Shown: piece after piece, positions 43,776 through 51,603 of the stretch
Layout: each line of letters starts with the position of its first letter
Position numbering within the stretch: position 1 is the first letter of the stretch
Assembly: GCA_030430575.1 (NCBI GenBank)
Contig: JAUIKF010000022.1
Coordinates: 1 to 64,000 of the forward strand
From: Bacteroidia bacterium
Lineage (GTDB): Bacteria > Bacteroidota > Bacteroidia > J057
DNA length: 64,000 nt
Reading direction: 5' to 3'
The notes under the pieces: generated by a model
What the model saw: only the letters and a program-made list of their open reading frames with translations
What the model was told of the DNA's origin: nothing
The model's database searches: none
Translations under genes and position numbers: made by a program

Positions 43776-46664
43776 TTAACTTTTCCTTCCTCCCTTACGG
43801 CTTTTCCAGACGTAAGCAATCAACAACAGCAAAACAGCTCCTCCCCCCATCCAGCCCCAAGGCAAGCCTTGCCGCAACGAAACCGCCTCCACATCGCCTA
43901 CTACAGCCCATCCCGCCCAGAAATACGGATGCTGACGCTCCGGAAGGCTCTGCTCAATATAGGCCATTTTAGCTGCCTGCATCGCCAGGTCGGCGGTCTG
44001 CCCTTGCTGAAGCCCCGCATAATAATCCACCATCAACTGAGCCGTTTCCTCACTCGGCACGCTCCATAGGCTGGCCACCATCGAGGGACATCCTGCAAAA
44101 GCAAATGCCCGCGAAAGACTCATGATGCCTTCTCCTCGCTGAATATCGCCGATGGCGGTATTACAAGCACTGAGGACCACCTGCGCTGCGCTGAGGCGCA
44201 AACCGTAAATGTCTGCGATCCGCAAATGACGATCTGCCGTATCCTCTACAGAAAATACCAGGCTCGACAGCAAAGGCGAACGGTCATTGACCAGTCCATG
44301 CATGGCCAAGTGTAAAATGCCTGCAGAGCTTGCTGTTTCAAGGAAACGAGTCTTCGTAGCTTGAGCTGCCGTATCAGCCACGCCTTTAAGCATCTCAGCG
44401 ATCTGCACAGTCGCGTTCCGCGCCGCTGGCAGGTCGCCCAGGTTTCCTTGATCGAATACATATTTGGGCGCATAACCTCTGAAAGGATAAGGGGGCGTTG
44501 ATTGACGGGAAGAACCTGCAGGGGAAAAGGCCAGCGCTGCCGCATAGTCATACCGCAAGCGATAATGCTTCAATAAATAGGCATCTATGTCACCAGGGTG
44601 TGTAGATGGCTGTACCAGGAAAGTGCCAAAAGGCAGATAGGCCAATGGCCCGTCAGGCAGGACAATAAGCTCTTTGTGCTTGTCTTTGATTACAGGGGCT
44701 AATAAGACTTGATATAAATGGTGGGCTTGCTCTGCAAAAGCTGCCCAAGGCTGCGCCTGATAGGCCCTTAGGGATTCGCGAAATCCACGAATAGAAGCAA
44801 TGAGGCTATCTGTCAGTTGCAGGCTGTGCATAGCCATGCTTGTTTGGGTACAGGCAAACACATAAAGCGACTCATTCCCCCAAAAATATGCGATCATTTG
44901 GGATTCACTCCCAAGTTGCGCCTGGATGGCCTTCAGGTCCGGGGACTTCTGCTCATAGGCCAGCTGATAATATTGCGGGTATTGCCGCTCGATCTCTGCC
45001 AATCGCTGTTCATAGCGATTACGAAGCGCGAAACGTTCACGTTGAAGCGATTGCATCGCTTCGGGAGAAGTCTCAGCAGCTTGCTGGGCTTCAAATACCT
45101 GCTGCTCAGACTGCGTGATAGCAGACTTCAAGGTGAGTAACTGATCGATCAGGCTGTCAGGAACGGCAGCAAGCTCAGCTGCATTCAGTCTACGGCGCGT
45201 CTCCAGCAAGATGCGCGCTTTGCTTTTCTCCGAAAACCCAAAAGCCGTTTCCAAAAACCGATCTTCCTGCGTGCTTTCATACAACTGCTGCGAAAGCTGA
45301 ATGGCAAGTTCGTAAAGGGGAAAAAGCTCTTCTAAGAGCAAATATTTGGAAGCGTCCACTTGGAAGGAACGCTGCTGGGCAGCGATGAGGGTATCAGCTA
45401 TTTGTAGGGCTCGAAGGGCTGTTTCTAGCTGGGAATTGTCATCTGTCTCAATAGCCATTTTATCCCAACATTTGGCCTTGGCCCATAAGGCGCGGACCAG
45501 CGTGACATAATCGCCAATCGTATGATGGGTGGGGCTGGGAAGTGCTGTAACCGCTTCATCGCGAAAGTCAGGTACCAAACTGAGGATGGCTCGGTGGTAG
45601 TGTTCCAAGGCGGTTTCCCATTTTTTTTGCGCAAAATAAATATCCCCCAAATTATCATAACTCCGCGCCACATCAGGGTGAAATGGACTGAGGTCTTTTT
45701 GTAATAAGGACAAGGCTTCTTGGGTTCGGCTTTCGGCTTTGCCATATTCCCCCAAATGCTTATACACCATCCCCAAATTATCGAGGTTTCCACTGATGGC
45801 GAGTCGGATTTCTGTGACATCGTCGGCTTGCTGAAGGGTTCTGTAGCCACCTAGAGATCTTTCTAGGTAGTTGAGGGAAAGGGTATATACGCCTGAATCC
45901 ATATACGCCAGCCCTATGTTTCGCTCACAATTGACCGCCGCGAACTGGTCAAAAGGATCAGGGGATTGCTCATAAATGGCTAAGCCTTTTTGGGTGTGGT
46001 CAATCGCCGTTTGGTAGCGCCCCCAAAGGGTGTATAAAATGCCCAGTTCTGTGTGGGTGTCAGCCACTTCTAAGGCATCAGAACCAAGTGTATTTTGGTA
46101 CAAAAACAAGGCTTCACGAAAGTACTCTTCTGCCTTCACGCGCTCCAAAGAGCGGTTATACAAGTCTCCTAGTTCATGGTAGTAATCTGCCAGTTGAAGG
46201 CTGTCAACGGGCTGTGTGCCTTTGCGGATGTCAAGGGCTTTGAGGAGGTGGCTGATCGCTTTGGGCAAAAAGCCTTGCTCTTTGTAGACGACAGAGATGA
46301 CATAGTAGGTATTAGCGAGATCAGGGCTATTATGCCCTTCAAGCTGTAGCCACAGGTTCTTTGCAGTGTCTAGGTAGGTTTGGGCTGTTTCGTACTGGTA
46401 GAGAAAATAATGGATAACGCCCAATTTGTGGTGAAGCGTGGCGAGCTGCTGATCCGCAGGTACTTGGGTACGATGTGCCCATGCTTTGACCGCCTCCAGG
46501 CTGTCAAGCGCAGCGTCAAATTCATCGAGTTCTATTTGACTATCTACAAAATCAAATAGCTGCTCAGTCCGTATGGCCCATTCGCTTTTATCAGCGTTTT
46601 GGGAAAAACTGAGGCTGATACTCAACAGGCTGACAAGCAAAACACACGGATACAGGTTTAGCAT
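43776..46664 (-). CDS. TPR-CHAT protein with signal peptide and C-terminal membrane anchor
   Basis: A 962-residue protein. Signal peptide (MLNLYPCVLLVSLLSISLSFSQ), a long array of tetratricopeptide repeats over about residues 50-420 (for example ATLHHKLGVIHYFLYQYETAQTYL), a helical linker (500-570), then a caspase-like CHAT domain with catalytic His in LHLAMHGL (near 788) and Cys in VLSACNTAIG (near 831). A final membrane helix (GGGAVLLLLIAYVW) and a basic tail (KSRKGGRKS) close the protein. CHAT domains are caspase-fold peptidases; fused to TPRs they respond to partner proteins, as in Craspase. The signal peptide and terminal anchor place the peptidase outside the cytoplasm. Its start codon abuts the T-tract of a terminator hairpin. 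Confidence 0.88.
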   Translation of the reverse strand: MLNLYPCVLLVSLLSISLSFSQNADKSEWAIRTEQLFDFVDSQIELDEFDAALDSLEAVKAWAHRTQVPADQQLATLHHKLGVIHYFLYQYETAQTYLDTAKNLWLQLEGHNSPDLANTYYVISVVYKEQGFLPKAISHLLKALDIRKGTQPVDSLQLADYYHELGDLYNRSLERVKAEEYFREALFLYQNTLGSDALEVADTHTELGILYTLWGRYQTAIDHTQKGLAIYEQSPDPFDQFAAVNCERNIGLAYMDSGVYTLSLNYLERSLGGYRTLQQADDVTEIRLAISGNLDNLGMVYKHLGEYGKAESRTQEALSLLQKDLSPFHPDVARSYDNLGDIYFAQKKWETALEHYHRAILSLVPDFRDEAVTALPSPTHHTIGDYVTLVRALWAKAKCWDKMAIETDDNSQLETALRALQIADTLIAAQQRSFQVDASKYLLLEELFPLYELAIQLSQQLYESTQEDRFLETAFGFSEKSKARILLETRRRLNAAELAAVPDSLIDQLLTLKSAITQSEQQVFEAQQAAETSPEAMQSLQRERFALRNRYEQRLAEIERQYPQYYQLAYEQKSPDLKAIQAQLGSESQMIAYFWGNESLYVFACTQTSMAMHSLQLTDSLIASIRGFRESLRAYQAQPWAAFAEQAHHLYQVLLAPVIKDKHKELIVLPDGPLAYLPFGTFLVQPSTHPGDIDAYLLKHYRLRYDYAAALAFSPAGSSRQSTPPYPFRGYAPKYVFDQGNLGDLPAARNATVQIAEMLKGVADTAAQATKTRFLETASSAGILHLAMHGLVNDRSPLLSSLVFSVEDTADRHLRIADIYGLRLSAAQVVLSACNTAIGDIQRGEGIMSLSRAFAFAGCPSMVASLWSVPSEETAQLMVDYYAGLQQGQTADLAMQAAKMAYIEQSLPERQHPYFWAGWAVVGDVEAVSLRQGLPWGWMGGGAVLLLLIAYVWKSRKGGRKS

Positions 46665-46711
46665 AAAAAAAGGCTGAAAGTCACCCTAAACAAGTTGGTA
46701 ACTTTCAGCCT
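46665..46711 (-). terminator. Rho-independent terminator abutting the CHAT gene start codon
   Basis: On the minus strand AGGCTGAAAGT (from 46711) pairs with ACTTTCAGCC(T) down to 46672, an 11-bp stem, followed by T7 at 46671-46665. It lies downstream of the peroxiredoxin gene and ends exactly where the CHAT ATG (46662-46664) begins. It looks like a true terminator of the upstream gene, and read-through or a very short leader would be needed for CHAT expression. Confidence 0.75.
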
Positions 46712-46805
46712 GAGATGCAAGGACCTCACGCTATTATTGGTGCAAATAACTCAAGATCAGCTATTTACAATTAATCAATCAATAATCACTAATAAATATT
46801 CTACG
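46712..46805. repeat. Spacer with half copy of AATCAATAAT family
   Basis: ATTAATCAATCAATAATCAC at about 46770-46790 is a half copy of the AATCAATAAT family, just downstream of the peroxiredoxin stop at 46806. The opposite arm is weak. Confidence 0.4.
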
Positions 46806-47276
46806 CTAATTGAGGTTATTCAATGCCGCCTGAACCGCATCGAAATCGGGCATATCACCCGCGCTTTCTAGCACTTCTGCATGCTGCACGATCCCATTGC
46901 CATCAATGACAAAAGCGGAGCGCTTTGCTACACCTTTTAATCCTAGTACCCAATCTTCATAAAACGCCCCATAAGCGGGCGCTGCCACTTTGTTGAAATC
47001 AGAAGCGACAGTGAAATTGAGGTTGTTTTGTTCTTTGAATACGCCCAAGGTAAAAGGCAGATCTACTGACACAGCCAGTACCTCAGCATTGGCATTTTCA
47101 TAAACAGCGATATTGTCTCGCGTACTGCACAGCTCAGCCGTACAAACCCCCGTAAAAGCGGCAGGAAAAAACAACAATACGAGGTTTTTGCCTGCATAGT
47201 CACTGAGGGAAACGGGTTGTTTATCTGATGAAAGGAGCGTAAAATCTGGAGCTGCTTGTCCTACTTGAACTGACAT
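46806..47276 (-). CDS. Peroxiredoxin (AhpC/TSA, Bcp/AhpE type)
   Basis: A 156-residue thiol peroxidase that reduces peroxides in the cytoplasm. PDFTLLSSDKQPVSLSDYAGK and FFPAAFTGVCTAELC give the peroxidatic Cys45, with a possible resolving Cys50 in the C-x4-C spacing of PrxQ/Bcp-type enzymes. RSAFVIDGNGIVQHAEV is the conserved late strand. Length matches the family. A TAnnTTTG box lies about 80 bp upstream (47356-47363) and a strong terminator follows, so it is probably a single-gene transcript. Confidence 0.9.
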   Translation of the reverse strand: MSVQVGQAAPDFTLLSSDKQPVSLSDYAGKNLVLLFFPAAFTGVCTAELCSTRDNIAVYENANAEVLAVSVDLPFTLGVFKEQNNLNFTVASDFNKVAAPAYGAFYEDWVLGLKGVAKRSAFVIDGNGIVQHAEVLESAGDMPDFDAVQAALNNLN

Positions 47277-47355
47277 GGTTATTTAATTTAGAATGGAGAA
47301 TGAATAATTAAGAATGAAGCATAAAAACTGTGCAACTTCTCTTTTGTTTGAGGCG

Positions 47356-47363
47356 CAAAAATA
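47356..47363 (-). promoter_or_regulatory. -7 promoter box (TATTTTTG) for the peroxiredoxin gene
   Basis: The minus strand reads TATTTTTG, an exact TAnnTTTG match, 80 bp ahead of the peroxiredoxin start in the spacer after the methyltransferase gene. No convincing -33 element is seen. Confidence 0.4.
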
Positions 47364-47393
47364 GGGAGTGGACAGTAGGAATAAAAGGGGAAT

Positions 47394-47915
47394 TCACCCC
47401 TTCGTCAAATGATGCATGGCAATTCCCGCAGCCACAGAGACATTCAGGCTGTGTTTGGTGCCGAATTGAGGGATCTCTAGACACGTATCGGAAAGGTCGA
47501 TCACAGCCTGCTGCACGCCCTCTATCTCATGACCGATGATCAAAGCATACTGATCACCTGTTTGGGTCTCAAAGGCATCGAGCTGCGTGCTCCCCGCTGC
47601 TTGCTCCAGCGGTAGCAATTGATAGCCATCGGCTTTCAGCGATTGAGCCAAAGGGAGAATATCCGCATGATATTCCCAGTCGACGCTTTCTTCGGCCCCT
47701 ATCGCCGTTTTGCGAATCTCCCGATGGGGCGGACGCGGCGTGATCCCACATAAATAGACTTTTTCTATGCAAAAAGCATCAGCCGTTCGCAGGACAGCAC
47801 CGACATTGTGCATGCTCCGGACATTGTCCAGGACCACCACAACGGGTCGCTTGTCGGCGGCCTTGAAGTCAGCTAAGCTAAGGCGATTGAGTTCTTCTAT
47901 GGTGAGTTTGCGCAT
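47394..47915 (-). CDS. TrmH/SpoU-family RNA 2'-O-methyltransferase
   Basis: A 173-residue SPOUT-fold methyltransferase. Motif 1 VVLDNVRSMHNVGAVLRTADAF (about 26-47, in parts), motif 2 ALIIGHEIEGV and motif 3 LEIPQFGTKHSLNVSVAAGIAMH form the SAM-binding knot and carry the catalytic Arg and Asn. It methylates a ribose 2'-OH in tRNA or rRNA using SAM; the target is not predictable. It is short (173 residues) without an N-terminal substrate-binding domain, like TrmH-group proteins of the cytoplasm. Confidence 0.88.
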   Translation of the reverse strand: MRKLTIEELNRLSLADFKAADKRPVVVVLDNVRSMHNVGAVLRTADAFCIEKVYLCGITPRPPHREIRKTAIGAEESVDWEYHADILPLAQSLKADGYQLLPLEQAAGSTQLDAFETQTGDQYALIIGHEIEGVQQAVIDLSDTCLEIPQFGTKHSLNVSVAAGIAMHHLTKG

Positions 47916-47920
47916 AAAGA

Positions 47921-47993
47921 AATGTTGAATTTTGAATGGGGGAATTTTGAATGGGGGATGAGTTTATTCAACATTCATTCATTCAAAATTAAT
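47921..47993. repeat. Palindromic spacer repeat, ATTCAAAATT family
   Basis: Left arm 47921-47952 (AATGTTGAATTTTGAATGGG...) pairs with right arm 47966-47993 (ATTCAACATTC...CAAAATTAAT). It lies between two co-directional minus-strand genes and ends at the stop of the pRiA4b-like gene. Confidence 0.75.
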
Positions 47994-47996
47994 CAT

Positions 47997-49391
47997 TTAC
48001 CATTCCTCCTCCTCATCCCAGTCAGGATATTGCTCAGGCGCTTTGCCCTTAGACTCCACGATCTGTGGAGCCAGGACTAGCGGACTTTCCTCATCAATCT
48101 TTTCAAGAGTGATCTGAAACTCCCAGTTATCGCCAAAGTCGAAGACATAGGCGAGGCGATGTTTTGGTTCATAATAAAGGCCACTGATGGGTACATCATC
48201 GGTGTAGGGAGGCTCAGCCCCTTCATAAGGGGATTCAATGGATTGATTGCTATAGGGTTTGCCGTCAGCATAAAAGGCATAGAGGTGATCGTTAGCAAAG
48301 CCTATAGCCCGCTGGATCGCCAGATGAAAGTCTTCAAATGTATGATGTGGAGCCAGGACGATGCGTCGCCAGATCTTTTTGTCGTGGGCAAAAGCTACTT
48401 TGAAATGATAATTTCCCTTGATTTCTTCCTCTTCATCAACGATTTCTATGTCGAGCCTTTGAGAGACAGGAATCATCATTTTAAAAGCTGATTCAAACCC
48501 TGCCTTGCGCATTTCGACGCTGGTAGTCATTTCCGCCTTCAGTTGATCGATAGATATATTTGGCAAATTCTCTATGTCAAATCCCATTTCTGCCCCCGCT
48601 TCAAGCATGGTTGCTAAAAAAGCCTGCTGGCCTTTTTTATCCATGGTGTTGAGGAGATTGAGCATTTCCTCATCTGCCACAGCTGGGGCGCCTCCATTGG
48701 CATAATTATTCCAAACAAATAGCGGGGTTTTAGCATCTAAAATCGACAAAAGTCCCATCCCTAGTTCAGTGAAGATGAAGGTTTCTATTTGTCGATAGCG
48801 CGCTCCATCGCGATTCTTTGCTTGCAATTTCAATTTCCAAAAGCCCATTTGCTCCATAAAATGCAAAATGGGTTTAGCTTTGATTAAGGCTAAAGATATT
48901 TCAAAGTCTGGTATTCCTCTGACATTAAGTTCTAGTTCCCTTTGGTCACAGGCATAGCTAATAAAATTCGCCAATAAATCTGCCGTAGCATACACCCCAA
49001 ATTCCTCTCCCATTTCCTCAAAATCAAGATGACACCAGAATACTTTTAGCAAAAATAGGTATTGGGCAGATGGCTCCATTCGCCTAAAAAATGCCAAGCG
49101 ATCCATATGAGGATGAAGCTCGAAGTTAGATTTGACGACCTTTTTTTCAAATAACTGACCTTGAATCGCCAATGCCTGAAAGAAGTTGAGGGTATTGTAT
49201 TGATTTTGAGGAGATTTGGGTTTTACCGTGTTCAAGGGGGTAGACATCTTTCCATTCATCTCAAAAAGGAGACTGGGCGGAAGTGTCTTAAGTTTTTGGG
49301 AAAGCTTAGGCCGTTTTGCTTCTACGATTCCACAAAAAGTGAGGAAGTCACTCAGGAAGGGAACAGGATGGGAATGCGTGATCTGAATCAT
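47997..49391 (-). CDS. Plasmid pRiA4b ORF-3-like protein
   Basis: A 464-residue cytoplasmic protein. The C-terminal third (from about 320: YHFKVAFAHDKKIWRRIVLAPHHTFEDFHLAIQRAIGF, in parts, with HLYAFYADG and YVFDFGDNWEFQITLE) is the pRiA4b ORF-3 domain, formerly annotated as the passenger protein of IS1096. Its function is unknown. The N-terminal two thirds are helical with no recognised domain. The last residues DWDEEEEW are very acidic. Despite the name there is no IS next to it, so mobility is not indicated. Confidence 0.8.
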   Translation of the reverse strand: MIQITHSHPVPFLSDFLTFCGIVEAKRPKLSQKLKTLPPSLLFEMNGKMSTPLNTVKPKSPQNQYNTLNFFQALAIQGQLFEKKVVKSNFELHPHMDRLAFFRRMEPSAQYLFLLKVFWCHLDFEEMGEEFGVYATADLLANFISYACDQRELELNVRGIPDFEISLALIKAKPILHFMEQMGFWKLKLQAKNRDGARYRQIETFIFTELGMGLLSILDAKTPLFVWNNYANGGAPAVADEEMLNLLNTMDKKGQQAFLATMLEAGAEMGFDIENLPNISIDQLKAEMTTSVEMRKAGFESAFKMMIPVSQRLDIEIVDEEEEIKGNYHFKVAFAHDKKIWRRIVLAPHHTFEDFHLAIQRAIGFANDHLYAFYADGKPYSNQSIESPYEGAEPPYTDDVPISGLYYEPKHRLAYVFDFGDNWEFQITLEKIDEESPLVLAPQIVESKGKAPEQYPDWDEEEEW

Positions 49392-49413
49392 GGCGCAAAA
49401 CTAGCATTTTCTG

Positions 49414-50583
49414 CTAATTCCTCACCCATCTGAGCGGATTCTCGAATACGTTGGGAATGCGGTAAATCATGAAATTGAGAATGGTCTCATTGGTGCGGGG
49501 GTCGGTGCGTACGGTACCGATTTCTTGGCCCATGGTGATGGCAGCTCCTTTTTTTACCGAAACTTTATCCAAATTATCATAGACCGTCCGATAAATCCCA
49601 TGCTCTACGATGACGACATAGCCGCTGAGGGGGACTTTCTGCACCCCTGTGACTTTGCCTTGGAAAACGGCCTGGACTTTTTGCCCTTTGGGGGTACGGA
49701 TGTAGATGCCATCATTGGTGATGCGGTTGCCAAAAGGATCTTTAGTGACGCCGTATTTTCCTACGACAATGCTATTGCTGGCACTTACGGGCCAGCCAAG
49801 TTTGCCACGCTGCTGCTTGAATGATTTACCCGTAGCATTGTTTTTTCCTGTGGCCTTGACGCCATAATTTCTATCGATGCGCTTGATGATGGATTTAAGT
49901 GCTTTGCGCTGCTGAGTCAAGCGGACACGATATTTATTTTCCTTTTCTTTTAAGGTGAAAAACAGGCTATTCTGCGTCGCCTTGGTGTTTTTAAGGCGAT
50001 TAAGCTCATCTTGCTTTTCTTGGATGAGCAATTCCCTTGCTTGAATAGCTCCTTGGAGTTCCGCTGTTTTTTGAAGGAGAAATGCCTTGGTTTTGCGCAG
50101 TCGTCGTAGTTGGGTGCGGCGATAGGTCGTAAACTGCTGGAGGTATTGGGTGCGGTAGTAGGCTTCCGCAAATGACTCAGCGCTGAAGATGGCCAATAGC
50201 CAATTGTCACTTTCTAGGGTTTTGTAGGTGGTCTGTGCGGTGAGGGCATATTGCTCTTTTACATCTTCGATGTCTTCTTCCATCGCACAGATGATCGCGT
50301 CCAGATCCGTGATTTCATTGCCCAGGTCATCGATTTCGATGTTGAGGCGGCGAATAAGCGCTTCTCTGGCCTTGATCTGCTCGTTGAGCAATGATAGTTC
50401 CACCAGGGATTTGTCGCGCTGATAACTCGTCTCAGCCAGCAACTGGCTACTTAAGCGAATTCGGTCTTCCAGTTTTTCCCGCTCTTTTTTGAGATCGGTA
50501 CGGCTCGTCCGTTGGCCCTGGGCATTCAGGCCAAGTATGAGCAAGCTCATCACGAGAATAATATATGCGAGTGGGCGGGACAT
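49414..50583 (-). CDS. EnvC-like murein hydrolase activator (coiled coil + degenerate LytM/M23)
   Basis: A 389-residue exported protein. Signal peptide (ending LNAQGQ), a long coiled coil (about 27-240) and a C-terminal LytM domain (LGWPVSASNSIVVGKYG, VIVEHG, WVRN end). The catalytic M23 residues are largely missing: the expected H-x(n)-D is GNRITNDGIYI and the HxH motif is TILNFMIYR. This matches EnvC-type proteins, which do not cut peptidoglycan but activate amidases at division. Its place after the DUF4292 and TPR genes is a conserved Bacteroidota arrangement, to my knowledge. Confidence 0.85.
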   Translation of the reverse strand: MSRPLAYIILVMSLLILGLNAQGQRTSRTDLKKEREKLEDRIRLSSQLLAETSYQRDKSLVELSLLNEQIKAREALIRRLNIEIDDLGNEITDLDAIICAMEEDIEDVKEQYALTAQTTYKTLESDNWLLAIFSAESFAEAYYRTQYLQQFTTYRRTQLRRLRKTKAFLLQKTAELQGAIQARELLIQEKQDELNRLKNTKATQNSLFFTLKEKENKYRVRLTQQRKALKSIIKRIDRNYGVKATGKNNATGKSFKQQRGKLGWPVSASNSIVVGKYGVTKDPFGNRITNDGIYIRTPKGQKVQAVFQGKVTGVQKVPLSGYVVIVEHGIYRTVYDNLDKVSVKKGAAITMGQEIGTVRTDPRTNETILNFMIYRIPNVFENPLRWVRN

Positions 50584-50592
50584 AGTAAAAGA

Positions 50593-50685
50593 TCAAATTC
50601 AAACTCAACCTCAAATTCAAAATTTTATAAATGGCTGAATTTTAGTTCTTTATTCAAAATTCACCATTCTCTCATTCAAAATTAT
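50593..50685. repeat. Composite spacer repeat (TTCAA-type and ATTCAAAATT-type arms)
   Basis: A TTCAAACTCAACCTCAAATTC-type arm (about 50593-50621, 20 nt shown in part) is followed by ATTCAAAATTCACCATTCTC-type arms to 50685. A GAATTTT stretch at 50636 supplies a partial opposite arm. It lies between the EnvC-like start and the DUF4292 stop. Confidence 0.55.
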
Positions 50686-50689
50686 TTCC

Positions 50690-51454
50690 TTATTTGGCGA
50701 CGCGCTCATAACTGTCTGGGACATTAAATTTGAAGGATATTTTATTGGGGTTGAGGTTTACCTTATGGTGTTTGAAATCAAAGCCTGCTTGTTCTGGTGC
50801 CTTGACAATAACAGCCCCTTCATTGGGAATCTTTTGCCCATCTACCTCTTCAAATTCAAGGTATTGAATAACCGTATGCTGACTGAGCAGTTCATTGACC
50901 GCTTCTAATTCCATTAACTTCAAGAGGTTACGGCTTATTTTATAAGCAAAATCTGTACCCCCTGCGATTCCCTTGAATACTTGTGGATTCGCTTTTTTAT
51001 TTTCTAGCTTTAGCTGATCAGGGATAGGGGAAAAATCTCCAAGAATCAATGCTTGCACCATGGCAAAGTCCGCATCCAATCCTGTGAACTTCTTCGCAGG
51101 AGTATAGTCAGATACAGTGTAAGTTTTATTGAGACGGTCAAGGACGTAGATAGAATCCTGAGTGATTAGGATGCGCGCCCCTTCCAAGCCTAGCTTGGTC
51201 ACGCGGATGCGGATCAGGCTATCGGCATATAGATCAATCTTATAGGTCATCCCTATGCTAAAATCGGCCTTCTCCATTTTGGCTTTCCCTTTTCCACTAA
51301 TGCTCAAGGTCGTGAAATCGAGGTTATTGCCTTCCAGCGCTTTTAAGGTTGCAGCTTCTCCTTTTGCACCACTGCCCAAGTCCTTCAAGGACTTGCAGGA
51401 ACTGAGGCTGAGCACTAAGGCTAATCCGAGGATAACTATGCGATAGATGTTCAT
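50690..51454 (-). CDS. DUF4292 lipoprotein
   Basis: A 254-residue lipoprotein of the DUF4292 family. Signal MNIYRIVILGLALVLSLSSC with lipobox LSSC and acylated Cys20. The mature domain (TTLSISGKGKAKMEKADFSIGMTYKIDLYADSLIRIRVTK, in parts) is a LolB/LolA-like half-barrel, suggesting handling of lipid or lipoprotein in the periplasm or at the outer membrane. Start at 51454 avoids the MHM extension. Between TPR lipoprotein and EnvC-like genes on the same strand. Confidence 0.85.
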   Translation of the reverse strand: MNIYRIVILGLALVLSLSSCKSLKDLGSGAKGEAATLKALEGNNLDFTTLSISGKGKAKMEKADFSIGMTYKIDLYADSLIRIRVTKLGLEGARILITQDSIYVLDRLNKTYTVSDYTPAKKFTGLDADFAMVQALILGDFSPIPDQLKLENKKANPQVFKGIAGGTDFAYKISRNLLKLMELEAVNELLSQHTVIQYLEFEEVDGQKIPNEGAVIVKAPEQAGFDFKHHKVNLNPNKISFKFNVPDSYERVAK

Positions 51455-51603
51455 ATGCATTAATTAGGATTCTGGAGTGAAGAAGAGATAGGAGAAAGTA
51501 AAAATAAGTAACAAGAAACAAGGAAGTGAAAAGTGAAGAACTTCTTAGATAAACAAATATGAGAACTCATTCAAAATTCACCATTCAATCATTCAAAATT
51601 AGC
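51455..51603. repeat. Spacer with half copies of two repeat families
   Basis: A left-arm half copy of the AACAAGGAA family (51497-51538, AACAAGAAACAAGGAAGTG) is followed by ATTCAAAATT-family arms (51570-51601). Neither has a full opposite arm here. The spacer lies between two co-directional genes. Confidence 0.5.

Noticed and set aside
47997-49391. pRiA4b ORF-3-like gene as part of a mobile element
   Set aside because: No transposase, terminal repeats or composition shift was seen around it; the family name is historical.
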